Positions 44,411-54,074 of a stretch of DNA of 64,000 nt are shown here, piece after piece (position 1 is the stretch's first letter; the number at the start of each line of letters is the position of its first letter). The notes under the pieces are model-generated. The model did not search any database. It saw only the letters and a list, made by a program, of their open reading frames with translations, and was not told the DNA's origin. Source of the stretch: Sphingobacterium micropteri (lineage in GTDB: Bacteria; Bacteroidota; Bacteroidia; Sphingobacteriales; Sphingobacteriaceae); contig NZ_JACOIK010000002.1 in the NCBI RefSeq assembly GCF_014692515.1, forward strand, positions 248,001 to 312,000, read 5' to 3'. Made by a program: the position numbers and the translations under genes.

Positions 44411-45529
44411 ATGAGAACAGGTAAAATTGCATTGATGAACGGCCATATTTTCAATGGAGATCATGTTTTTTCAGATCATGCCTTGGTTATGCAAGGAGAG
44501 AAGATTGTCGGAATATGTCCTGCATCTGCGGTCCCTGAAGAAGCAGAGCGGATCGATGCAAAGGGTGCTAATATCTGTCCGGGGCTTGTTGACTTACAGG
44601 TATATGGTGCCGGCGATGACCTTTTTTCAGCCGAATTGACAACGGAAAGCATTGTCCGGATTGAGCGCCGACTGCTAGCGCAAGGATGTACTTCTTTTGT
44701 CTTGACTTTAGCGACGAATACGATAGCCGTATTTAAAGAGGCTATACGCATATTTAATAACTATCAGCCTCAATCAGCTATAGGGTTGCATCTAGAAGGG
44801 CCCTTTCTCAATCCGCAAAAAAGAGGGGCGCATCCTGCGGAGCTCATTGTATCGCCATCTGTCGAACTCATTTCAGATTTATTGGAGGAAGATCGAGGTG
44901 CTGTTAAAATGATGACAATTGCTCCTGAACAAATCAATGCGGAGAGCCTGGACTTGCTTGTACAACGTTCCATATTGCTTAGTGCAGGGCATAGTGCTGC
45001 CAGTTTTGAACAGGGTATGCAGGGTTTCGATAAAGGCATAAAAGCAGCTACTCATCTATGGAATGCGATGTCATCTTTTCATCATCGTGATATTGGGCTC
45101 CCGGGAGCCGTATTTAGGCATCCCGGAGTTTCTGCATCGATTATCGTAGACGGTATACATGTGGATTTTCAAGCGGTAAAAATTGCAAAAGAGTTGATGG
45201 GAAGGCGTTTATTTCTGATTACCGATGCGGTTGCAACATGCCATAAAGGAATTTATCAGCATGTGCTCAATGACGATCATTATATCTTGCCTGACGGAAC
45301 GCTGAGTGGTTCCGCACTTTCGTTACTGGGTGCCATGCGAAATTGTGTCGAATACGTAGGTATACCCTTGGAGGAGGCTGTTCGGATGGCGACCTGCTAT
45401 CCGGCAAATTTAATTGGAAGATCCGATATTGGGAATCTCGATGCGGGATCACGGGCAAATGTATTGGTGTTTGATGCTGGCTTTAATGTTCATGCTGTGT
45501 ATTGCCAAGGGGAAAAGGTTGTAGCTTAA
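44411..45529 (+). CDS. nagA: N-acetylglucosamine-6-phosphate deacetylase
   Basis: A 372-aa amidohydrolase that removes the acetyl group from GlcNAc-6-phosphate in the cytoplasm, feeding amino sugar into glycolysis or wall synthesis. Motifs: VDLQVYGAGDD, the metal-site Glu in GLHLEGPFLNPQKRGAHP (around 120-140), the His ligands in LSAGHSAAS and ATHLWNAM, and the catalytic Asp in FLITDAVAT. No nagB is in the window. Its place ahead of a GHL10 hydrolase and NamZ suggests peptidoglycan amino-sugar salvage. Confidence 0.95.
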   Translation: MRTGKIALMNGHIFNGDHVFSDHALVMQGEKIVGICPASAVPEEAERIDAKGANICPGLVDLQVYGAGDDLFSAELTTESIVRIERRLLAQGCTSFVLTLATNTIAVFKEAIRIFNNYQPQSAIGLHLEGPFLNPQKRGAHPAELIVSPSVELISDLLEEDRGAVKMMTIAPEQINAESLDLLVQRSILLSAGHSAASFEQGMQGFDKGIKAATHLWNAMSSFHHRDIGLPGAVFRHPGVSASIIVDGIHVDFQAVKIAKELMGRRLFLITDAVATCHKGIYQHVLNDDHYILPDGTLSGSALSLLGAMRNCVEYVGIPLEEAVRMATCYPANLIGRSDIGNLDAGSRANVLVFDAGFNVHAVYCQGEKVVA

Positions 45530-45591
45530 ATGGATCAGACTTCAATCAATTTAACATTTTCATATACATAAAAACATTAGTTTTGTACCCT

Positions 45592-47262
45592 ATGAAATAT
45601 CCATGGTTACAAAACGTAGTAATAGTTGCCTTGATTTTTTCCACAGTGTTGCTTTCTTGTGCTTCCCGCAAGAACAGGCGAGCTTCGAAGGAATTGAAGT
45701 CGCCCGCAGTAGAAATAGTAAAAGCGGAAAGTGAAGAGGCGAAGGCTATAAAAAGAGAAGAAGCAGCGGCTGCGTCGGCGGTTGAAAAATCGATTCCAGA
45801 AGAGAAACCCGTTGTCGAAGAAAAGAAACCCGTTGTGGAAGTTCCTTTACGCGTCGAATTACCCGACGTTAATCGAGAGTTTAGAGGTGCTTGGATTGCA
45901 ACAGTTGCCAATATCAATTGGCCAAGTAAAGGAAATTACTCCACCGAAGCACAAAAACGAGAAGCCATACAGCTGTTGGACTTGTTAAAGGAGAATAATT
46001 TCAATGCAGTGATATTTCAAGTCAGGCCGTCAGCAGATGCCCTGTATGACAGTCCGCATGAGCCATGGTCTTATTTCTTGACAGGACAAATTGGCAAAAG
46101 CCCAAACCCTTACTATGATCCATTGACCTTTTGGGTAGAGGAAGCGCACAAACGTGGATTAGAGCTTCACGTATGGCTAAACCCTTATCGCGCGCATCAT
46201 TCTACGGGTGGGGCGGTGACTAGTGAATCCATGGTGCGTAAAGCATCCGATATGGTTGTTCGACTCAAAAACGGCATGTATTGGTTTGAACCGGCTAATC
46301 CTAATACGCAAGATCATGCGGCGAGAGTAGTGCTGGATATTGTAAAACGATATGATATAGACGGCGTTCATTTTGATGATTATTTCTACCCCTATGCGAG
46401 TTATAACGGAGGGGCAGATTTTCCGGATGATGCTTCGTGGAATACCTATCGTAGAGCGGGAGGGACATTGTCGCGAGCAGACTGGCGCCGGGACAACGTG
46501 AACCGTTTTATAGAACGCGTATATAAGGAAATAAAAGCCGAAAAGAGTTTTGTAAAATTTGGGCTTAGTCCGTTTGGGATATGGAAACCTGGTTATCCAT
46601 CAGGTGTAACAGGTTCTTCTCAGTACGATGAACTATATGCGGATGCCAAATTGTGGTTGAATAAAGGATGGATAGATTATTTTGCTCCCCAGTTATACTG
46701 GCCTATTGATCCGCCTCGGCAAAGTTTTACAGCCCTTTTGCGATGGTGGGAGTCGGAAAATACACACAAACGGCATCTTTGGCCAGGATTAAATACGGTA
46801 GAAGTACGAGCGCCAAACAGACCGCAGGAAATTGTCAGACAGATTGAAGAGACCCGGAAGCTGATCCCTAATAGTGTAGGCGCTATCCATTGGAGTATTG
46901 CTGGGTTAACGAACAGCCCCGGTATGGTGCAAGCCATGAAAACTGGCCCCTATAGCCACCAGGCATTAATTCCCCGATCACCTTGGTTACATGCAAATCC
47001 ATTGTTGACACCCAGTTTGTTGCTGACAGAAGAAACCAGCAGCGTATTTGCAAAATGGCTGCATAAGCAGCCTGATCAAGTATTCCAATGGGTTGCCTAT
47101 GCGCAATATGGCGATGTATGGGAATATGAAATATTGGATGGACAACAGACAGAAAAAAGTTATCCGAAAATAAAAAATGGAAAACCACTAAAAACGGTTG
47201 CTGTAAAAGCTATCGATCGGTTGAGCAACGAAAGCGATTATATTGCTAAAAAAGTGAAATAG
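45592..47262 (+). CDS. GHL10 (DUF187) family glycosidase lipoprotein (first copy)
   Basis: A 556-aa lipoprotein: lipobox LLSC (Cys about 21), a charged Lys/Glu/Pro-rich linker with a short internal repeat (KPVVEEKKPVVE), then a GHL10 TIM barrel from about 90: REFRGAWIATVANINWPS, ADALYDSPHEPWSYFLTG, LHVWLNPYRAHH, DGVHFDDYFYPY (acidic active-site region) and YFAPQLYWP. A C-terminal beta domain follows. The E. coli relative DigH (YddW) hydrolyses peptide-free peptidoglycan strands at the division site; the same substrate is likely here given NamZ and NagA nearby. ATG 45592 fits the signal peptide; the frame is also open further upstream. A strong terminator follows. Confidence 0.88.
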   Translation: MKYPWLQNVVIVALIFSTVLLSCASRKNRRASKELKSPAVEIVKAESEEAKAIKREEAAAASAVEKSIPEEKPVVEEKKPVVEVPLRVELPDVNREFRGAWIATVANINWPSKGNYSTEAQKREAIQLLDLLKENNFNAVIFQVRPSADALYDSPHEPWSYFLTGQIGKSPNPYYDPLTFWVEEAHKRGLELHVWLNPYRAHHSTGGAVTSESMVRKASDMVVRLKNGMYWFEPANPNTQDHAARVVLDIVKRYDIDGVHFDDYFYPYASYNGGADFPDDASWNTYRRAGGTLSRADWRRDNVNRFIERVYKEIKAEKSFVKFGLSPFGIWKPGYPSGVTGSSQYDELYADAKLWLNKGWIDYFAPQLYWPIDPPRQSFTALLRWWESENTHKRHLWPGLNTVEVRAPNRPQEIVRQIEETRKLIPNSVGAIHWSIAGLTNSPGMVQAMKTGPYSHQALIPRSPWLHANPLLTPSLLLTEETSSVFAKWLHKQPDQVFQWVAYAQYGDVWEYEILDGQQTEKSYPKIKNGKPLKTVAVKAIDRLSNESDYIAKKVK

Positions 47263-47290
47263 ACTTTATAAAACCGTATTATTAGGTTTA

Positions 47291-47329
47291 AAAAAGACGC
47301 TACATTATAAAAAAAGTAGCGTCTTTTTT
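47291..47329. terminator. Bidirectional hairpin terminator between GHL10 and namZ
   Basis: A perfect 13-bp stem (AAAAAGACGCTAC at 47291-47303, complement 47316-47328) with a 12-nt loop and a T run ending it on the plus strand and A run at the other side. It separates the GHL10 gene from namZ, which therefore needs its own promoter. Confidence 0.9.
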
Positions 47330-47330
47330 C

Positions 47331-47358
47331 TTGTTTTAATTTTTCTTGTTTATGTTTG
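47331..47358 (+). promoter_or_regulatory. Predicted namZ promoter
   Basis: TTG (47331-47333), 17 bp, perfect -7 element TATGTTTG (47351-47358). It lies right after the terminator. The start site would be near 47365 and the leader about 18 nt to the ATG 47383. Confidence 0.55.
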
Positions 47359-47382
47359 TTGTGAAATTAAAAACGCATAAAT

Positions 47383-48609
47383 ATGAAAAAATTCACCCAT
47401 TTATTGCTTTTTTTAGCATTTTCTTTTGCGGCATGTGCTGATGGAAGTAAGCAAAATAGCGATAAAAACGCAGGAACCGATAAGCTTCAAATGAACGACC
47501 CAATAATTCCTGGTGCTGATCAGCTTTCTGCTTATTTGCCTTCACTAAAAGGAAAGAAAGTTGGTTTGATGGGTAATCAGACCTCTATAGTGGGAGAGGA
47601 GAAGGAGCATCTGGTAGATGTATTGTTACGGGAGAAGGTAGACTTAAGATTTGCCTTTGCACCAGAGCATGGATTTCGGGGAGATATTGAGCGTGGTGAA
47701 AAGGTGGATAATACGGTCGACAAAAAAACAGGCCTTACGTTGCACACGTTGTATGGTGAGAATGCGAAGGCAGATTCTATTGTAGGGTCGGTGGATGTTA
47801 TGCTTTTCGATTTACAGGATGTAGGCGCTCGGTTTTATACGTATGTAGCCTCTATGCATCGGGTAATGCAGCTTTGTGCAAACCAAGGTAAAAAAATAAT
47901 TGTGCTGGACCGACCGAATCCCAATGGGGATCAAGTGGATGGTCCGATACGAAAGGACGATAAGTTTAAAGCGAATATCAGCTATCATAAAATTGCGATG
48001 ATCCATGGGCTAACGGTAGGTGAGTTGGCGAAAATGATTAATGGAGAAGGTTGGTTGGACGATGGTAAACAGTGTGATTTGGAAGTGATTCCCGTAAAGA
48101 ACTGGGATCACAATATACCTTATGAGCTGCCCGTAGTTCCATCGCCTAGTTTGCCGAATTATGCCTCTGTAAGATTATACATGTCGCTCTGCCTTTTTGA
48201 GGGAACCGATATCAGTATAGGGCGTGGAACAGATTGGCCGTTTCAGGTAGTGGGTTATCCAGATCCCGTATTTGGCGAATTTACCTTTACACCGGGTACA
48301 CGGCCGGGAATGGCCGCACACGTGGAGCAGCAGGATAATTTGTGCTATGGAATTGATTTGCGGAATGTGGATGCCGTCAATGAAAAATTCACGTTGAAAT
48401 ACTTGTTGGACTTTTATCATAAAATGCCGGATAAAAGCAAGTTTTTTGCTCGTCCGGAGTTTTTTGACAAACTCGCAGGAACCGATGAATTGCGGAAACA
48501 AATTCTTGCCGGTAAGACAGAAAATGAAATTCGTGACAGCTGGGCAGAAGAGCTAAAAGCTTACAAAGAAATGCGTGCGAAATATTTAATGTATGCTGAT
48601 TTTGAGTAG
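47383..48609 (+). CDS. namZ: NamZ-type exo-beta-N-acetylmuramidase (DUF1343), lipoprotein
   Basis: A 408-aa protein with lipobox FAAC (C18). The DUF1343 core is complete: GLMGNQTSI, catalytic-region APEHGFRGD with E95 (matching the essential Glu in Bacillus NamZ), DVMLFDLQDVGARFYTY, VLDRPNPNG, FEGTDISIGRGTDWPFQ. NamZ cleaves single MurNAc units from the non-reducing end of peptide-free peptidoglycan. The lipoprotein signal places it in the periplasm or on the outer membrane. It is bracketed by terminators on both sides, so it forms a one-gene transcript. Confidence 0.93.
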   Translation: MKKFTHLLLFLAFSFAACADGSKQNSDKNAGTDKLQMNDPIIPGADQLSAYLPSLKGKKVGLMGNQTSIVGEEKEHLVDVLLREKVDLRFAFAPEHGFRGDIERGEKVDNTVDKKTGLTLHTLYGENAKADSIVGSVDVMLFDLQDVGARFYTYVASMHRVMQLCANQGKKIIVLDRPNPNGDQVDGPIRKDDKFKANISYHKIAMIHGLTVGELAKMINGEGWLDDGKQCDLEVIPVKNWDHNIPYELPVVPSPSLPNYASVRLYMSLCLFEGTDISIGRGTDWPFQVVGYPDPVFGEFTFTPGTRPGMAAHVEQQDNLCYGIDLRNVDAVNEKFTLKYLLDFYHKMPDKSKFFARPEFFDKLAGTDELRKQILAGKTENEIRDSWAEELKAYKEMRAKYLMYADFE

Positions 48610-48617
48610 AAAATCGG

Positions 48618-48642
48618 AAACACGCCTTGTGCGTGTTTTTTT
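48618..48642 (+). terminator. namZ terminator
   Basis: An 8-bp stem (AAACACGC at 48618-48625, GCGTGTTT at 48631-48638), 5-nt loop CTTGT, then a T run. The stem sequence ACACGC recurs in the terminator before the second susC (53887-53918). Confidence 0.8.
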
Positions 48643-48675
48643 ATTCAAAAAAACCGTCGGGTATTCATAACATAC

Positions 48676-48697
48676 GTTTTTACAAGAATTGTAAAAC
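48676..48697. promoter_or_regulatory. Inverted repeat upstream of the first susC
   Basis: GTTTTTACAA (48676-48685) and TTGTAAAAC (48689-48697) pair over nine bases with one bulged T, around GAA. It lies about 60 bp before the susC start. It could be an operator; a GTTTT/AAAAC palindrome also lies upstream of the second susC (54011-54026). No matching regulator is in the window. Confidence 0.4.
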
Positions 48698-48759
48698 TAA
48701 AGCCGCAAAAATGAATCTTATTAGAAGTAATTGATACATTATAAATAAACTAACTTGCT

Positions 48760-51700
48760 ATGCGAAAATCTTTACTATTTTCTGTTGCATTTGGGCTAAC
48801 AACAGTATCGTTTGGTTCGTTGGCCTATGGGGGAGGGTACCCTATCGGCGAGGGTAAACCTCCGGTATCCGTTTCCGATATCAACATCCAAAATGCGGTT
48901 ACGGGTCGGGTGACCGGTGCGGAGGGACCCCTTGCCGGTGTAACGGTAGCTGTAGTTGGCGGAACAACTTCCACCAGTACCGATGCAGAGGGGAGCTATT
49001 CTATCCAAGCACCAATGGGAGCGACATTACGCTTTACCTATTTAGGATACCACGCCAAAGATGTTGTCGTTTCTGGTAATACGCTGGATGTGAATTTGGA
49101 GGCCGAAGACACGACATTGGACGAAGTGGTCGTCGTGGGATACGGCTCGCAGCGACGTTCTAATATTACCGGAGCTGTGTCCACTGTGGATACGGAGAAG
49201 ACCTTTGAAACGCGCCCGATTACCGATGTGGGGCGAGCTTTGCAAGGTGCTGTCTCCGGTTTATCCGTTTCGACGCCAAGCGGAGATTTGGGAGGCGACC
49301 CGACCATTCGGTTACGCGGTGTCAGCGGATCGTTGCAGACACAGGGCGGCGCGTCGCCATTGATACTGGTGGATGGGGTAGAAGTACCAAGTCTGTCCAT
49401 GATCAACCCTACGGATATTGAAACCATGTCCGTCGTCAAAGATGCCTCGGCCGCCATTTATGGATCAAGAGCGGCATGGGGTGTTGTCTTGATCAAAACG
49501 AAATCAGGTAAAAGAAATACAAAGACATCCATCAACTATTCTAATAACATAGCCCTTCAGAAACCGACAACAACACCTGTTATTGCAGGAGGTGCAGAAG
49601 GAGCGAGAGCAGGGTTGCTCGCGCAACAGCGGACGAATCCCTCGCTAACGGGCTATAACAATTTAGGTACTCGTTACGATGACTATGCCATCGAGAAAAT
49701 GGAAGAGTGGGAACGCCTATACGGAGGGCAAAATCTAGGTTTGGAGATGGTGGAAGGACGAGATTGGGAAGTGAAAGACGGATTTCTTTATTTCCACCGA
49801 CCGTGGGATGCAGAAAGTATGTTTATGCGCGACTTTACACCGCAACAAAACCATAACCTGAGTATTACCGGCGGATCGGATAAAGTAAATTACAACGCCG
49901 GATTTGGATTGGTCTCCCAAACGGGTATATTGAAAGAAAACCCGGATAAATACAACCGATATAATTTTAATCTCGGCATAAATGCCGATCTCAATGACTG
50001 GCTGACAGGTTTTGCGAAAGTTTTGTATTCGGCTTCGGATGTTAGTAAGCCCTATTCCTTTAATGGCGACGTATTCGAGCCTATATTCTACATGTATCGT
50101 TGGCCGCGAAATTTTCCTTACGGAACGATCGACGGATTGCCCATGCGAAATGCGATAACAGATGTGCAGCAGGCAAACATGAATGTAAGAACGCTGAACA
50201 TGACCCGTATTTCATTCGGGGGGCAGGCAACCATTATGGAGGGCCTAACCTTGGATGCCGACTACACCTATTCACAGTATCTCAACCGGTTTGATATCAA
50301 TGGTGGTAGCGTAACGGGTTGGGATTTTTGGAACAAAACAGATTTTGATTATATGACGTACACCGGTGCGACGCACGACCGGGCGAGAAAAGAACGTAGC
50401 ATGAGTACCCGGCATGTCGCGAATATATATGCGACCTACGATAAAAGCTTTGACGACGCACACAACTTTAAGTTTATGGCTGGGGCGAATGCCGAGCTAG
50501 CCGAATCGGACAACGTTTGGGGGCAACGGCTCGGGCTTCTTGACCAAAGTTATCCGCAGTTAGGTTTGGCCACGGGCGACCAGACGACAAGTTCGGGCGC
50601 ATCGCATTGGTCTACACTCGGCTTTTTCGGGCGTATTAACTATGATTACCAAAACAAATATCTTTTCGAAGTACTGGCTCGGTATGATGGTTCCTCTCGA
50701 TTCAATAAAGAAAACGTTTGGGGCTTTTTCCCGGCGATGTCTGCCGGATACGTGCTTTCTCAGGAAGAGTTTATGGACTGGACCAAACCTTATCTGGATT
50801 TCTTAAAAGTAAGAGCTTCCTGGGGTAGTGTCGGGAACCAAACGGTGCCTACTGGGCTATATCTGTCTACATTAAGCCAGGCCCCAACGAATTGGGTGAT
50901 CGATGGGGTTAATCAGAATACGATGACGACGCCGACCATTGTTTCTCAAGATCTGACTTGGGAAACGGTAACAACACAAGAGATCGGAATAGATGCGGCA
51001 TTTTTCCAGAATAAATTTAATGTGACGTTCAACCGTTTCAGAAGGACGATTTCGGATCTTATTACGGGGGGTGTGATATTGCCGTCTAGTTTTGGGGCAC
51101 TCTCACCTTTGCGTAATTTTGGCGAGATGCAGACCAACGGTTGGGAATTGGAATTAGCTTATAATCATAGTTTCAGCAATGGTTTGAATATGCGATTGGC
51201 AGGTCAGCTGTCTGATTTCAAAGAAACGATCACCAAGTTCGATGGACAAGCTCAAGTAAATGTCAACGGTACCTCCACCAACTACGAAGGTAAGCTTATC
51301 GGCGAAATTTGGGGTTATGAGACTGATCGCCTTTTTCAAGTTGATGACTTCATTGCAAATCCAGATGGGACATATACGTTAAAAGAAGGGATTCCTTCAC
51401 AGTCTTTTTATGAAACCCCAAATTTTAAATTTGGTCCGGGAGACATAAAATATAAAGATCTGAATGGAGACGGTGTGATCGGTATAGGGGATGGTACAGT
51501 GCAGAATCCCGGTGATCGAAGAATCATCGGTAATTCCAATCCAAGGTATCAGTATGGCTTCCGCGCAGATTTTGACTATAAGGGATTTGATTTAGGCTTC
51601 TTCCTGCAAGGAGTCGGCTCACGTGACATTTGGGCAGGAGGAGATTTTATCGTGCCGGGTTGGAGGCCTGCGGAAGCGTGGTATACACATCAAATGGACT

Positions 51701-52083
51701 ATTGGACACCGGAGAATACGGGAGCGTTCTATTATCGGCCCACTGATCAGGGACAAAGTAATACCACGTTGAACCACATGCCGCAAACGAGATATCTGTT
51801 GGATATGTCTTATCTGCGGTTAAAAAATTTAACGTTTGGATATACGTTACCTTCATCGGTGATGGAAAAAGCTAAAATTTCGAAACTAAGGGTATTCTTC
51901 TCGGGCGAGAACCTGTTGGAATTTGATAATTTAGACGTTCCGGTCGATCCAGAAATAGATTACACCGTGGAAGGAAGAGATGATTCCAATGCTTTTGGTC
52001 GATCAGGCAATGATCTAAATACATTCGGTCGCTCCTACCCGTACCGCAGAACATTTTCATTAGGGCTTCAATTAACTTTTTAG
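48760..52083 (+). CDS. SusC/RagA-type TonB-linked outer-membrane transporter (first)
   Basis: A 1107-aa outer-membrane transporter: signal peptide (MRKSLLFSVAFGLTTVSFGS), carboxypeptidase-regulatory-like domain (AVTGRVTGAEGPLAGVTVAV, about 45-115), TonB-box-like EVVVVGYGSQRR, plug (about 125-240) and barrel. No N-terminal STN domain, so no direct link to an ECF sigma/anti-sigma pair. With the SusD encoded 2 nt downstream it would import glycan fragments. Given neighbouring NamZ, GHL10 and NagA genes, peptidoglycan-derived sugars are a likely cargo (inference). Confidence 0.94.
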   Translation: MRKSLLFSVAFGLTTVSFGSLAYGGGYPIGEGKPPVSVSDINIQNAVTGRVTGAEGPLAGVTVAVVGGTTSTSTDAEGSYSIQAPMGATLRFTYLGYHAKDVVVSGNTLDVNLEAEDTTLDEVVVVGYGSQRRSNITGAVSTVDTEKTFETRPITDVGRALQGAVSGLSVSTPSGDLGGDPTIRLRGVSGSLQTQGGASPLILVDGVEVPSLSMINPTDIETMSVVKDASAAIYGSRAAWGVVLIKTKSGKRNTKTSINYSNNIALQKPTTTPVIAGGAEGARAGLLAQQRTNPSLTGYNNLGTRYDDYAIEKMEEWERLYGGQNLGLEMVEGRDWEVKDGFLYFHRPWDAESMFMRDFTPQQNHNLSITGGSDKVNYNAGFGLVSQTGILKENPDKYNRYNFNLGINADLNDWLTGFAKVLYSASDVSKPYSFNGDVFEPIFYMYRWPRNFPYGTIDGLPMRNAITDVQQANMNVRTLNMTRISFGGQATIMEGLTLDADYTYSQYLNRFDINGGSVTGWDFWNKTDFDYMTYTGATHDRARKERSMSTRHVANIYATYDKSFDDAHNFKFMAGANAELAESDNVWGQRLGLLDQSYPQLGLATGDQTTSSGASHWSTLGFFGRINYDYQNKYLFEVLARYDGSSRFNKENVWGFFPAMSAGYVLSQEEFMDWTKPYLDFLKVRASWGSVGNQTVPTGLYLSTLSQAPTNWVIDGVNQNTMTTPTIVSQDLTWETVTTQEIGIDAAFFQNKFNVTFNRFRRTISDLITGGVILPSSFGALSPLRNFGEMQTNGWELELAYNHSFSNGLNMRLAGQLSDFKETITKFDGQAQVNVNGTSTNYEGKLIGEIWGYETDRLFQVDDFIANPDGTYTLKEGIPSQSFYETPNFKFGPGDIKYKDLNGDGVIGIGDGTVQNPGDRRIIGNSNPRYQYGFRADFDYKGFDLGFFLQGVGSRDIWAGGDFIVPGWRPAEAWYTHQMDYWTPENTGAFYYRPTDQGQSNTTLNHMPQTRYLLDMSYLRLKNLTFGYTLPSSVMEKAKISKLRVFFSGENLLEFDNLDVPVDPEIDYTVEGRDDSNAFGRSGNDLNTFGRSYPYRRTFSLGLQLTF

Positions 52084-52085
52084 AG

Positions 52086-53840
52086 ATGAAACTACTTAAA
52101 TATATAGCCATAGCAGGTATTTTATCGATGACATCCTGCTCTAAAGATTTTTTAGGCGATGATTTTCTGACCAAAGATCCGCTAGATCAATTGACGGATC
52201 CAGCATTCTGGTCGTCCGAAAACAACATCCGGACCTATACCTTTGGTTTTTATAACTCCTATTTCAAAGGATATGGCAGTGGTTTTGGTAGGGGAACTTT
52301 CTATGACGGGCAGTTTATCAACGATGATTTTATACCGATAAGCCCGAATGAAATCGTTGTGGACGAGTTTGTGATCAACGTGCCGACCTCGGGTGGAGGC
52401 TGGTCACCTACTTTGCCTGCAAGTCAAACACCAGCTGGTGTAACATCCTATTATTCCCGTATTCGAAAAGCCAATCACTTTATCAATAGTGTGCCGATTG
52501 CAGAACTCGCTGAAGAAGTTCAGAACCACTGGCTGGGTGTAGGGCGATTCTTCCGCGCTTTAGAATATGCAAATTTTGTGAATGCTTTCGGGGATGTGCC
52601 CTATATTGATCGAGTTTTAACGGAGGACGACCCCGACTTATACCGTCCACGTGACTCGCGCGTGTATGTCATGGACAAGGTATTGGAAGATTTCAGGTTT
52701 GCCGCCGAACATGTACGTGCCAGCGATGGACCGGCGCAACAAGCCGTCAACAAATATGTGGTGTTGGCCTATATGTCCCGGGTATTTCTATTTGAAGGAA
52801 CCTGGTTGAAATACCATGGCGTCGATGAAGCGAAAGCAACGGAATATCTGGAGGCCGCGAAATGGGCGGCTGAGCAGGTGGTCACGAGTGGTGCTTTTTC
52901 GGTTTCCAATAACTATCGTGCTTTGTTTGCTTCGGAATCACTTAAAGGAAACTCCGAAGTTATCCTGTTTAAAGAATATGCGGAAGGCATTTTGTCGCAC
53001 AGCGCGATGTCGTACAACAACCTGGAGCCGCAGGCCGGGATGTCCAAAAATGCACTAGATAGCTATCTATTGTCAGACGGACTGCCTATCGGTTTGTCGT
53101 CGCGTTACGAAAATGACCGGACGGTAGCCAATGCACTACGTGATCGTGATGGACGCTTAGTACAAACCATTGCACCGGAGCTCCGCATGATGAATGTGAG
53201 GAGCAACTTTGCCCTTTCAGGATACGCCGTACAGAAATTTCTGAACGAAAGCCTGCGGAATGAAACCGTGGGAACTGGCTCCTTGAATATTACCGACGCA
53301 CCGATTATCCGTTATGGAGAAGTGCTCGTTAATTATGCGGAAGCCGTGGCCGAGTTGGGAACGCTGACACAAGGCGACCTTGATATAACGATCAACGTCC
53401 TTCGCAACAGAACCGGAGTTGGCCTGCCGAGATTAGAATTGGTAGGGAATCAACCTGCTGTAAACGGCGTTCCTTACGATGATCCGGCGCGGGATCAAAC
53501 AGTGTCCAGCCTGATTTGGGAAATAAGACGCGAACGCCGGTCTGAACTGATGTTTGAAGGACTTCGGCTGAACGATTTGCGCCGATGGAAAAAGCTGGAG
53601 TATGCGGATACAGACAAAAATCCGACGAACAATAGAGGTGTTTATATCGTAAAAGCAGATTATACAGACGAACAATTGAACGGCATCACAATCGATGGTG
53701 CAAATGAAGGGTATATTATACCTTCAGCGTCTATTAAGAGGACGGTACAGGACAAGTTTTACCTCGATCCGATTCCTTTGGACCAGATTTCACTTTATGA
53801 AAGCAATGGCGTTGAGTTGAAGCAAAATCCAGAATGGTAA
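52086..53840 (+). CDS. SusD/RagB-type nutrient-binding lipoprotein (first)
   Basis: A 584-aa surface lipoprotein with lipobox SMTSC. It has the SusD TPR-helical fold: KDPLDQLTDPAFWSSENNIR near the N-terminus, RFFRALEYANFVNAFGDVPY, and the C-terminal LIWEIRRERRSELMFEGLRLNDLRRWK segment split across conserved helices. It acts as the lid of the SusC channel upstream and binds glycan pieces. A terminator follows at 53887. Confidence 0.94.
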   Translation: MKLLKYIAIAGILSMTSCSKDFLGDDFLTKDPLDQLTDPAFWSSENNIRTYTFGFYNSYFKGYGSGFGRGTFYDGQFINDDFIPISPNEIVVDEFVINVPTSGGGWSPTLPASQTPAGVTSYYSRIRKANHFINSVPIAELAEEVQNHWLGVGRFFRALEYANFVNAFGDVPYIDRVLTEDDPDLYRPRDSRVYVMDKVLEDFRFAAEHVRASDGPAQQAVNKYVVLAYMSRVFLFEGTWLKYHGVDEAKATEYLEAAKWAAEQVVTSGAFSVSNNYRALFASESLKGNSEVILFKEYAEGILSHSAMSYNNLEPQAGMSKNALDSYLLSDGLPIGLSSRYENDRTVANALRDRDGRLVQTIAPELRMMNVRSNFALSGYAVQKFLNESLRNETVGTGSLNITDAPIIRYGEVLVNYAEAVAELGTLTQGDLDITINVLRNRTGVGLPRLELVGNQPAVNGVPYDDPARDQTVSSLIWEIRRERRSELMFEGLRLNDLRRWKKLEYADTDKNPTNNRGVYIVKADYTDEQLNGITIDGANEGYIIPSASIKRTVQDKFYLDPIPLDQISLYESNGVELKQNPEW

Positions 53841-53886
53841 AGATAGTACAGGATCCAGTGTAAATACGGATTAATTTGATTTCTTA

Positions 53887-53918
53887 AAAAAAAACACGCG
53901 TTTATGCGTGTTTTTTTT
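53887..53918. terminator. Bidirectional terminator after the first susCD pair
   Basis: A perfect 13-bp stem: eight As plus CACGC (53887-53899) and GCGTG plus eight Ts (53906-53918), 6-nt loop. It separates the two susCD operons. Confidence 0.88.
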
Positions 53919-53954
53919 GTTTTTGACAAAAACACTATATAAAATGCATAAAAA

Positions 53955-53985
53955 TTTGTTTTTTAACTTTTGTTAACTATATTAG
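53955..53985 (+). promoter_or_regulatory. Predicted promoter of the second susCD operon
   Basis: TTTG (53955-53958), 19 bp, TATATTAG (53978-53985; one mismatch to TAnnTTTG). A leader of about 83 nt follows and contains the palindrome TGTTTTaatcAAAACA (54011-54026) and a conserved segment just before the ATG. Confidence 0.45.
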
Positions 53986-54010
53986 TGCAGGTTTTAGCGT
54001 TTTATGTTTT

Positions 54011-54026
54011 TGTTTTAATCAAAACA
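54011..54026. promoter_or_regulatory. Palindrome in the leader of the second susC
   Basis: TGTTTT (54011-54016) and AAAACA (54021-54026) around AATC. It resembles the GTTTT...AAAAC palindrome ahead of the first susC. Possible operator or RNA hairpin; low information content in AT-rich DNA. Confidence 0.35.
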
Positions 54027-54074
54027 TGCAGAATGTAACCTATTATACTAACAATCTAAATAAACTAACTAGCT

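Noticed and set aside
53863..53872. A lone AATACGGATT, matching the first half of the heme-promoter repeat
   Set aside because: Only ten bases match, there is no second copy 21 bp away and no -7 element at 38 bp; a chance hit of this length is not surprising in 64 kb.
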